From NCBI GenBank assembly GCA_031376995.1, contig JANMEO010000023.1:1-22508 (forward strand): DNA of 22,508 nucleotides, in the 5' to 3' direction. Shown here in pieces: positions 15,342 through 22,508 of this stretch. The notes beneath the pieces were generated by a model. That model saw only the letters and a program-made list of their open reading frames with translations, was not told where the DNA came from and made no database searches. The DNA is from CANHBY01 sp031376995 (GTDB taxonomy: Bacteria > Pseudomonadota > Gammaproteobacteria > Burkholderiales > Burkholderiaceae_C). Position numbers and translations under genes: made by a program. The number at the start of each line of letters is the position of its first letter. Position 1 is the first letter of the stretch.

Positions 15342-16769
15342 ATGAGCAAACAATTTGATGTCATCGTGATCGGTGGCGGCCCAGGTGGGTATATTGCCGC
15401 CATCCGCGCAGCTCAGCTCGGCTTCAGCACTGCATGCATTGACGAATGGAAAAACAGCAAGGGCGGACCAGCCCCTGGCGGGACATGCACCAACGTGGGC
15501 TGTATCCCGTCCAAGGCCCTACTTCAATCCAGCGAGCATTTTGATCATGCCGCTCATCACTTCGCTGAGCACGGCATTTCACTGAGCAAGCTGGGGATGG
15601 ATGTGCCCAAAATGTTGGCACGCAAAGACGCCATCGTGAAGCAAAACAATGAAGGCATCTTGTACCTGTTCAAGAAGAACAAAGTCAGCTTCTTCCATGG
15701 TCGAGGTTCTTTCTTAAAGGCTGTTGATGCGGGCTACGAGATCCAGGTCAGTGACGCCTCTCAAAACACCCTCATTGGCAAGCACATCATCGTTGCAACG
15801 GGCTCCAGCCCCCGTGCCTTGCCCGGAGCGCCTTTTGACGAAGTCACCATTTTGTCCAATGATGGCGCCTTGCGCATCACCCAAACCCCTCAATCTCTGG
15901 GCGTCATCGGCGCTGGCGTAATTGGCCTTGAAATAGGATCGGTATGGCGTCGGCTAGGTGCTGATGTGACGGTGCTTGAAGGCTCGACAAATTTTTTGGG
16001 CGCCGTCGATGAACAAATTGCCATAGAAGCCCATAAGGCGTTCCTCAAGCAAGGTTTAAAAATCGAGTTGGGAGCCCAGATCAGCACAGTCAAGACATCT
16101 AAAGATGGTGTGACTGTGAGCTACACCGACGTCCAAGGTGTCCAACAAACCCTCACTTTTGATAAGTTGATTGTGTCTATCGGGCGTGTCGCCAACACCT
16201 TGGGCTTAAACCCCGAAAACGTAGGCTTACAGCTTGACGAGCGTGGCGCTGTGGTAGTCGATACGCACTGCAAAACCAATTTACCCAATGTATGGGCTGT
16301 TGGTGATGTCGTGCGTGGCCCGATGTTGGCACACAAAGCCGAAGAAGAAGGCGTGGCTGTGGCTGAACGTATTGCGGGCCAGCATGGGCACGTCAACTTC
16401 AATACCATGCCATGGGTCATTTATACCTCCCCTGAAATCGCTTGGGTGGGTCAAACAGAGCAACAACTCAAGGCTGCAGGCCATGCTTATAAGGTGGGCA
16501 CATTTCCGTTTTTGGCCAACGGACGGGCACGTGCGCTGGGAGACACCACCGGCATGGTTAAATTCCTGGCAGACGCCACCAGTGATGAAATCCTAGGGGT
16601 CCATATCGTGGGGCCCCAAGCTTCAGAATTGATTGCGGAAGCCGTTGTTGCCATGGAGTTCAAAGCCTCATCTGAAGATATTGCCCGCATTTGCCATGCT
16701 CACCCGAGCTTGAGTGAAGCGACGAAAGAAGCAGCTCTTGCTGTCGACAAACGTGCATTGAACTTTTAA
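15342..16769 (+). CDS. lpdA: Dihydrolipoyl dehydrogenase, E3
   Basis: E3 reoxidises the dihydrolipoyl arm of E2 with NAD+ as final acceptor. Residues 6-20 are the FAD-binding VIVIGGGPGGYIAA. The redox-active disulfide is Cys49/Cys54 in GGTCTNVGCIPSKALL. The NAD-binding motif is GVIGAGVIGLEIGSVWRRLG, and a second FAD contact is WAVGDVVRGPMLAHKAEEEG. The C-terminal interface has HAHPSLSEATKEA with the catalytic His-Glu pair. Length is 475 aa. ATG at 15342 (MSKQFDV) is the conserved start; the frame is open to 15309. Position after sucA and odhB indicates it serves the 2-oxoglutarate complex. A separate promoter may exist in 15273-15341. Confidence 0.97.
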   Translation: MSKQFDVIVIGGGPGGYIAAIRAAQLGFSTACIDEWKNSKGGPAPGGTCTNVGCIPSKALLQSSEHFDHAAHHFAEHGISLSKLGMDVPKMLARKDAIVKQNNEGILYLFKKNKVSFFHGRGSFLKAVDAGYEIQVSDASQNTLIGKHIIVATGSSPRALPGAPFDEVTILSNDGALRITQTPQSLGVIGAGVIGLEIGSVWRRLGADVTVLEGSTNFLGAVDEQIAIEAHKAFLKQGLKIELGAQISTVKTSKDGVTVSYTDVQGVQQTLTFDKLIVSIGRVANTLGLNPENVGLQLDERGAVVVDTHCKTNLPNVWAVGDVVRGPMLAHKAEEEGVAVAERIAGQHGHVNFNTMPWVIYTSPEIAWVGQTEQQLKAAGHAYKVGTFPFLANGRARALGDTTGMVKFLADATSDEILGVHIVGPQASELIAEAVVAMEFKASSEDIARICHAHPSLSEATKEAALAVDKRALNF

Positions 16770-16776
16770 GCGAGCC

Positions 16777-16808
16777 CCCATCCCCATCGGAATGAAGCTG
16801 GGGATGGG
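16777..16808 (+). terminator. Stem-loop after lpd, built partly from repeat sequence
   Basis: CCCATCCCC (16777-16785) pairs perfectly with GGGGATGGG (16800-16808). The 14-base loop ATCGGAATGAAGCT resembles the repeat arm CATCGGAACTGAAG. There is no T-run, so if it ends transcription it does so weakly. It begins seven bases after the lpd stop and may be a collapsed repeat copy reused as the operon end. Confidence 0.5.
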
Positions 16809-17300
16809 TCCTTAACCCAAACACCACAGACTGATTCGACTCATTAGAGGCCAAGTCTTTGGACCCTCACAACAAAAATCAAATTAACGCCAACAGCCCC
16901 CAAAAACCTCTCAGACGCCAAAAATTGAGTAATAAAGCATACACATAGAAAACCTATAGCAGTTGAGATTGCCATCCAGCCAGAGTATCAGCTACTGTAA
17001 AAAGCCAGGCAGTCGTTGGGGCAGAAAAAAGGTGGCCATGCAACCCAGGCGAATAATTCTCATGGGCAGTTTCGATCGTCTTGCGGGCATTCTCCCCGAG
17101 ACAAGTTGCAGGGAGATAAACGCTCATGCACCGCGAACCCGTTGATCGCCCTCAACCACCTACCCCCCACACCGACTCGAACAGCTTCGCTTGGCAGCGA
17201 GCCAAAGCCAGAAAAGTCCGAATAATTCAGATCTGCCGCAACTTCGATTCATCGGTTTGCTTCTGGCTGTAGCAATGCGCCTCATGATGTACGGACTCCT
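16809..17300. other. 492-bp gap with no supported gene
   Basis: Between the post-lpd stem-loop and the AEC permease. Open frames of about 45-70 codons exist (for example from 16963 and 17016) but none resembles a protein I recognise and none has a good ribosome site. No tRNA, repeat arm or transposase motif was seen. Base composition is more A+T-rich at 16840-17000. The promoter of the permease is probably here, but I cannot place it. Confidence 0.5.
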
Positions 17301-18275
17301 ATGCTAGGCATTGTGTTTCTCAAGCTATTGGTTATTTTCGTGGTGGTGGCCATTGGGTGGGGCTTCGGTCGATTAAAGTGGCTTGGCGAGAAAGATCTAG
17401 CACGTAACCTGGGCAATGCTGCCTACTACATTTTCATCCCAGCGTTGCTCTTTCGAACCATGGTGCGCCTGGACACCACCCATCTGCCTTGGGCAATTCT
17501 GGTCGCTTTTTTTGCACCAGTCACATGCCTTCTGTTGGCTGTTTACCTATGGCAAAAATACCGCTATACCCAAGGGCCCGCAACACCAGTGACAGCGCCT
17601 GCAGTGCACGCCTTGAGCAGCACATTTGGCAGCAGTGTTCAGGTTGGCTTACCCCTGATGGTGGCCTTATTTGGCGAGTTAGGCTTAAGCATCCACCTTG
17701 CCATCATCGGCCTACATTCACTGGTGTTGATGAGCATCGCCACAGCTTTGGCTGAAAACCTGATCGCACAACAACGCAAGCAAGAGGGCGGCACCGACAG
17801 CCGTTGGCGAGCAATGGCCATCACGGTCCGTTGCACCCTTATTCACCCTGTGGTGCTGCCCATTTTGAGCGGTATAGCCTGGCAATATCTCTTTGGCGGG
17901 CTGCCCACCTTGGTTGATGAGATTTTGCTCACCATGAGCCAAGCAGTGATCCCGCTGTGCTTGGTATTGATCGGCCTGTCTTTGGGACAATTTGGTATTC
18001 AAGGCCTACTCAAAAAGTCTCTGTTTCCGGTGATTTTCAAACTCCTGGTGCTCCCCGCTGCTGTGCTCTTTGTTGGACACTGGGGCTTGGGTTTATCGGC
18101 TGTACCGCTGTCAATTGTGGTGCTGGCTGCGGCACTGCCTATTGGTTCCAATGTCTTATTTTTTTCGCAACGCTACGAGGCCTTAGAAGCAGAAACCGCC
18201 AGCTCGATTGTTCTCTCCACCCTATGCTTCATGCTAAGCGCCCCCCTGTGGCTGGCCGTGCTGTCCACCCTCTAA
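17301..18275 (+). CDS. AEC (auxin efflux carrier) family transporter
   Basis: A 324-aa integral membrane protein with about ten hydrophobic segments, the first from residue 3 (VFLKLLVIFVVVAIGWGFG). The two-repeat AEC layout shows: NLGNAAYYIFIPALLFRTM near the start of repeat 1, STFGSSVQVGLPLMVALFGE in the middle, and a second half with SQAVIPLCLVLIGLSLGQFG and LAAALPIGSNVLFFSQRY. The broken-helix Gly/Pro/Asn residues match the family. Bacterial AEC members export or import small organic acids such as malate or malonate; the substrate cannot be assigned. Start ATG at 17301. It stands alone and converges with the cytochrome gene. Confidence 0.9.
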   Translation: MLGIVFLKLLVIFVVVAIGWGFGRLKWLGEKDLARNLGNAAYYIFIPALLFRTMVRLDTTHLPWAILVAFFAPVTCLLLAVYLWQKYRYTQGPATPVTAPAVHALSSTFGSSVQVGLPLMVALFGELGLSIHLAIIGLHSLVLMSIATALAENLIAQQRKQEGGTDSRWRAMAITVRCTLIHPVVLPILSGIAWQYLFGGLPTLVDEILLTMSQAVIPLCLVLIGLSLGQFGIQGLLKKSLFPVIFKLLVLPAAVLFVGHWGLGLSAVPLSIVVLAAALPIGSNVLFFSQRYEALEAETASSIVLSTLCFMLSAPLWLAVLSTL

Positions 18276-18316
18276 CCTTCTGAGAGCCACCCATGCTGGG
18301 TATCGAGACAAAGCAC

Positions 18317-18338
18317 AAAAATGGTGCTCACCATTTTT
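18317..18338. terminator. Bidirectional terminator between AEC permease and cytochrome c4
   Basis: AAAAATGGTG pairs with CACCATTTTT around CT, a symmetric stem with A-runs and T-runs on both sides. It lies between two convergent genes, 41 bp after one stop and 36 bp after the other, and can serve both strands. Confidence 0.75.
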
Positions 18339-18373
18339 GCTGCGAGGTGGGCGAGCATGTGACTCAAGTGAAA

Positions 18374-19003
18374 TCAACGCAAGCCAGCGATGTAATCCGA
18401 TAAAGCTTTGATCTCCTTGTTGCTGAGGTGGGCAGCCACCATGCTCATGGTGCTGTTATTGCGGCGAACGCCATCGCGAAAAGCCGTTAGCTGCGCCTCA
18501 AGGTAGTCAGCATGTTGCCCCGCCAATCGAGGATATTGCGAGGGCATGCCGACACCATTGGGGCTGTGACAGCCCGAGCAAGCTGCTATGCCACGCGCAG
18601 CAACACCCCCACGATAAATTTTCTCGCCCAAAGTTGCAGAATCAGGGCTCTTGGCAGAGCCGACTGACGGGGGCTTTGAAGCATAAAAGCCCGCCACATT
18701 TTTCATGTCAGCGTCGCTTAAATTCGTTGCAAACGCCTTCATGGTCGCATTGTCACGCTTGCCAGTCTTGAATTCCTGCAACTGCTTAACCAAGTATTCA
18801 GGATGTTGACCCTTTAAAAGCGGCTGAGCAGGGCTGCCCCGCTGCCCATCAATGCTGTGGCATGCGACACAGGCGCCTTTAGCAATGGCCTCGCCTTGAA
18901 CCAAATCGGCCGCTAGAGACGCCGGGCTCACAGGATTGGCGTACAGGGCTGAGCTCAACAGAGCGAAAAGAAAACAGAAAAGAGCACGGGCAGCATACGT
19001 CAT
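18374..19003 (-). CDS. Cytochrome c4 family di-haem protein
   Basis: A 209-aa periplasmic electron carrier. Residues 1-22 (MTYAARALFCFLFALLSSALYA) are a Sec signal peptide. Two haem-binding sites are present: CVACH (45-49) and CSGCH (142-146), each followed about 40 residues later by a candidate axial Met (ATMKAFA, STMSMVA). GVGMPSQYPRLAGQHADYLEAQL is typical of the cytochrome c4 repeat. These proteins usually donate electrons to terminal oxidases. The frame is open to 19138, but the added N-terminus (45 residues) has no exported character and overlaps the divergent engB region, so ATG at 19003 with GGAA upstream is chosen. Confidence 0.93.
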   Translation of the reverse strand: MTYAARALFCFLFALLSSALYANPVSPASLAADLVQGEAIAKGACVACHSIDGQRGSPAQPLLKGQHPEYLVKQLQEFKTGKRDNATMKAFATNLSDADMKNVAGFYASKPPSVGSAKSPDSATLGEKIYRGGVAARGIAACSGCHSPNGVGMPSQYPRLAGQHADYLEAQLTAFRDGVRRNNSTMSMVAAHLSNKEIKALSDYIAGLR

Positions 19004-19093
19004 GGCAAATTTTTCCAAGAAGCAGAACTTACCGATTTTACAATGCATGCTTTGGAATTTGAATGCCGCTTTGCAGCGGCATCGATACAGCGC

Positions 19094-19819
19094 ATGAAAG
19101 AACAACAAATCTCCCCGTTCAATCCGGTCCAAAAGCAAGCTTTAGCCTGGGCACACACTGCGCGATTTTTAACCACAGCCAGCGAACTCCACCAACTTCC
19201 AGCGACAGAACTGCCTGAAGTTGCCTTCGTGGGGCGCTCGAATGCAGGCAAAAGCACGGCCATTAATACGGTGTCTCAAATCGGCCGATTGGCATTTGCC
19301 TCCAAGACACCCGGTCGTACTCAGCACATCAACTTGTTTGAGCTCGGCCCTAAGGATCAAGCTGATGCACTATGGGCCGACTTGCCTGGTTATGGCTATG
19401 CCGCCGTAGCGCGCGACGCCAAGCTCAGATGGCAGCAAGTCATGGCTGACTACCTGGGTGTCAGACGCAGCTTGGTCGGGGTTGTCTTGATGGTTGACTC
19501 ACGCTTAGGCTTAACCACGCTAGACGAGCAACTGCTCAAATTTGTGGCCTCCCGCATCGCCAACGGTGCCGTCAAGCTGCTGGTGCTCTTGACCAAGGCC
19601 GATAAGCTCAACAGACGCGACTCTGTCGCGATACTGAGCACTGTGCAAACTCAGTTAGACCAGATCAACACCCCTGAGGCTGATGTGAGTGTGTGCCTGT
19701 TCTCAGCACTTAAAAAAATCGGTGTTGGCGATGCTGCACAAGTGCTTCATGAATGGGCTCACCCCGTGCCTGGGCCTGTCATCCCCAAAACTGAAGATAC
19801 TGAGTTCATGCGTCGTTGA
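19094..19819 (+). CDS. engB: Ribosome-biogenesis GTP-binding protein EngB (YsxC/YihA)
   Basis: An essential-type GTPase for assembly of the large ribosomal subunit. G-motifs: G1 GRSNAGKST (47-55), G2 TPGRT (72-76), G3 DLPGYG (96-101), G4 TKAD and G5 SAL. WAHTARFLTTA before G1 is the common betaproteobacterial lead-in. ATG at 19094 gives a 241-aa protein with a normal-length N-terminus; the frame is open to an ATG at 19043, but TACAAT at 19039-19044 could be a -10 box, which would exclude it. The last dozen residues (IPKTEDTEFMRR) are encoded by a half-copy of the palindromic repeat, which also supplies the TGA stop. It diverges from the cytochrome c4 gene. Confidence 0.95.
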   Translation: MKEQQISPFNPVQKQALAWAHTARFLTTASELHQLPATELPEVAFVGRSNAGKSTAINTVSQIGRLAFASKTPGRTQHINLFELGPKDQADALWADLPGYGYAAVARDAKLRWQQVMADYLGVRRSLVGVVLMVDSRLGLTTLDEQLLKFVASRIANGAVKLLVLLTKADKLNRRDSVAILSTVQTQLDQINTPEADVSVCLFSALKKIGVGDAAQVLHEWAHPVPGPVIPKTEDTEFMRR

Positions 19820-19826
19820 GACAAGG
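19783..19826 (+). repeat. Half-copy of the repeat overlapping the end of engB
   Basis: CCCCAAAACTGAAGATACTG followed by AGTTCATGCGTCGTTGAGAC matches the family outer arm and spacer (GGAACTGAAGATGCTG, GGTTCATGGGTCGTTTGGGC) at most positions. It is in frame with engB through 19819. No inverted partner is close; a full copy begins 47 bp downstream. Confidence 0.7.
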
Positions 19827-19872
19827 GGTCTACCAAGTTGCAGGGCCCACCCAAAAGGCCTCCAATGAGCTT

Positions 19873-20039
19873 TATACCCCTCGGAACGCAAGATGCCGTG
19901 TCCCTCTGGTCCGTTTGGACAATGAGTCTGCAGCGTTGCAAATGCTCGCAATACCAAATGGTATTGCTGTGCTTGGCGCCTCGCATCCTCACAGCCCAAA
20001 CGCCCCATGAACACAGCATCTTACGTTCCGAGGGGTATA
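19873..20039. repeat. Full-length palindromic repeat between engB and groEL
   Basis: Starts TATACCCCTCGGAACGCAAG and ends CTTACGTTCCGAGGGGTATA. Here ACTGAAG has become ACGCAAG on one arm and ACGTAAG on the other, so the pairing is largely kept although the conserved core changed. The centre is ATACC-AAAT-GGTAT. It sits in the convergent gap before the groEL terminator. Confidence 0.93.
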
Positions 20040-20053
20040 GATCTCAGACGTAA

Positions 20054-20079
20054 AAAGGGCCACTTGACAGTGGCCCTTT
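20054..20079 (-). terminator. Rho-independent terminator of groESL
   Basis: An 11-bp perfect stem, AAAGGGCCACT and AGTGGCCCTTT, around TGAC. On the minus strand it continues into a T-run (CCCTTTTTAC). It lies 28 bp after the groEL stop. Confidence 0.9.
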
Positions 20080-20106
20080 GCGCTGACAAAAACAATCAGC
20101 CCAGCA

Positions 20107-21759
<1,653 letters not shown>

Positions 21760-21800
21760 GTATATTCTCCAAAAAATAGGGTTTGATTGGGGTGAGTGAC

Positions 21801-22091
21801 TTACTTCTCAACCACAGCAAAGAGGTCTTCTTCACGCATCACCAGCAGTTCATCGCCGTCAACTTTGACGGTCTGACCGCTGTATTTGCCAAATAAAACA
21901 CGATCACCCACCTTGATGTTCAAAGCAATAAAGTCACCCTTCTCACTTCTTTTTCCAGGGCCAACGGCCAAGACCTCACCCTGATCAGGCTTCTCAGCAG
22001 CGTTATCGGGAATGATGAGACCTGAGGCAGTTTTGGTTTCTTGTTCTAGGCGTTTGACGATCACGCGATCGTGCAAGGGACGAAGTTTCAT
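21801..22091 (-). CDS. groS: Co-chaperonin GroES (Hsp10)
   Basis: The heptameric lid of GroEL. The 96-aa protein starts MKLRPLHDRVIVKRLE and shows the mobile loop ETKTASGLIIPDNAAEKP, followed by GEVLAVGPGKR, VGDRVLFGKYSG and a C-terminal EEDLFAVVEK. AGGAG sits 6 bases before ATG at 22091. It is first in the groES-groEL operon, after a leader of roughly 140 bases downstream of the CIRCE operator. Confidence 0.99.
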   Translation of the reverse strand: MKLRPLHDRVIVKRLEQETKTASGLIIPDNAAEKPDQGEVLAVGPGKRSEKGDFIALNIKVGDRVLFGKYSGQTVKVDGDELLVMREEDLFAVVEK

Positions 22092-22205
22092 AGGATCTCC
22101 TAATTGAAGGGTTGAGTTTTAAACTGAGGCTTTTGGAGCGTTAGGTGGCCCCATTGGAACGATTTACTGCTTGCAACACCCCGCCACAGGTGGCTGAAAG
22201 TGCCA

Positions 22206-22232
22206 TTAGCACTCGTCAATGATGAGTGCTAC
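22206..22232 (-). promoter_or_regulatory. CIRCE operator (HrcA binding site)
   Basis: TTAGCACTC, nine bases (GTCAATGAT), then GAGTGCTAC matches the CIRCE consensus TTAGCACTC-N9-GAGTGCTAA with one change. It lies just downstream of the groESL -10 box, the usual place for HrcA repression. hrcA itself is not in the window. Confidence 0.95.
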
Positions 22233-22239
22233 CAGTCTT

Positions 22240-22267
22240 AGTATAGGGGCAGCCCAGACGGTTACAA
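22240..22267 (-). promoter_or_regulatory. groESL promoter, sigma-70 with possible sigma-32 overlap
   Basis: On the minus strand, TTGTAA (22267-22262) and TATACT (22245-22240) are separated by 16 bases, a good sigma-70 pair. The same stretch can be read as sigma-32: CTTGTAA followed about 13 bases later by CCCCTATAC. The predicted start is at or just before CIRCE. Confidence 0.7.
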
Positions 22268-22302
22268 GAGGGACCCAGAAAATTTTGAGGCAATTGTCCA
22301 TC

Positions 22303-22466
22303 TATACCCATCGGAACTGAAGATGCTGGGTTGATGGGTCGTATGGGGAATGGGGGTGCAAGGCGTAACCGCAGCCCTATCCGTTGATAGGGCGAGGATT
22401 TGCAACGCCGCAGACCCGTTTCCCATACGGTTCAGCGATCCAGCATCTTCAGTTCCGATGGGTATA
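22303..22466. repeat. Full-length palindromic repeat upstream of the groES promoter
   Basis: Starts TATACCCATCGGAACTGAAG and ends CTTCAGTTCCGATGGGTATA; the outer 26 bases pair perfectly. Middle arms CGTATGGG and CCCATACG pair perfectly. The centre is CCCTATC-CGTT-GATAGGG, shared with the copy at 7421. It begins 35 bp behind the groESL -35 box and is the best-preserved copy in the window. Confidence 0.95.
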
Positions 22467-22467
22467 T

Positions 22468-22490
22468 TCCCGTACAACCTGAAGATGGGT
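22468..22490 (+). repeat. Type B arm at the window edge
   Basis: TCCCGTACAACCTGAAGATG directly follows the full copy, in the same type A then type B order seen at 9681-9730. The rest of this piece, if any, lies beyond the window. Confidence 0.6.
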
Positions 22491-22508
22491 GGTGTTGCTG
22501 GATACATC

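Noticed and set aside
16963..17225. Small open frames in the lpd to AEC gap
   Set aside because: The frames of 60-69 codons have no ribosome site, no family resemblance and Pro/Arg-rich random-looking composition.
16809..17300. tRNA or other structured RNA gene
   Set aside because: I looked for a cloverleaf with TTCGA-type T-loop and CCA-proximal pairing and found none that holds together.
19004..19138. N-terminal extension of the cytochrome c4 gene
   Set aside because: The extra 45 residues are not signal-like and would bury the real signal peptide, and they overlap the divergent promoter area.

Overview
The window looks like the chromosome of a betaproteobacterium, most likely a Burkholderiales/Comamonadaceae-type organism. 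This rests on the wording of the HslVU, AMP nucleosidase, SucA/OdhB/Lpd, EngB and GroESL proteins, on the beta-type pantothenate kinase (CoaX), and on an HrcA/CIRCE-controlled groESL operon. No database search was possible, so the taxonomic call is an inference. Almost every gene is an ordinary housekeeping gene; the unusual content lies between the genes.

Layout. 104-3480 (+): a STAS-domain protein, then the heat-shock protease hslV-hslU. 3523-5462 (-): coaX, a gamma-carbonic-anhydrase-like protein, and a small tail-anchored membrane protein. 5901-7388 (+): amn, followed by a decayed IS110-type transposase remnant. 8150-9647 (-): a CBS-pair protein and apbE. 9915-10514 (+): a putatively exported PA14-domain protein. 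10909-16769 (+): sucA, odhB and lpd, the complete 2-oxoglutarate dehydrogenase complex (E1, E2, E3). 17301-18275 (+): an AEC-family permease. 18374-19003 (-): a di-haem cytochrome c4, divergent from engB (19094-19819, +). 20107-22091 (-): groES-groEL with promoter and CIRCE operator.

The main finding is a very dense family of interspersed palindromic elements that I do not recognise as a named family. A full copy is about 164-167 bp. It begins and ends with TATACCC/GGGTATA, has two outer arms carrying the core GAACTGAAGATGCTG, a middle pair of arms, and a central hairpin. Full copies lie at 5677, 10613 (divergent), 15109, 19873 and 22303. One copy (7421-7558 plus 8117-8144) is split by the IS110-type remnant. 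A shorter copy is at 4302, and half or decayed arms lie near 1494, 5006, 5528, 9681, 16777, 19783 and 22468. Most intergenic gaps longer than about 100 bp contain at least one piece. Sequence differences between copies tend to be matched on the two arms of the same copy, so the foldback is preserved while the sequence drifts. One copy sits inside the sucA-odhB-lpd gene set, one half-copy supplies the C-terminal codons of engB, one half-copy is carried inside a small transposon-like unit with a CTAA target duplication, and full copies bracket groESL. This could be a MITE, a structured-RNA family or a chromosomal-architecture repeat.
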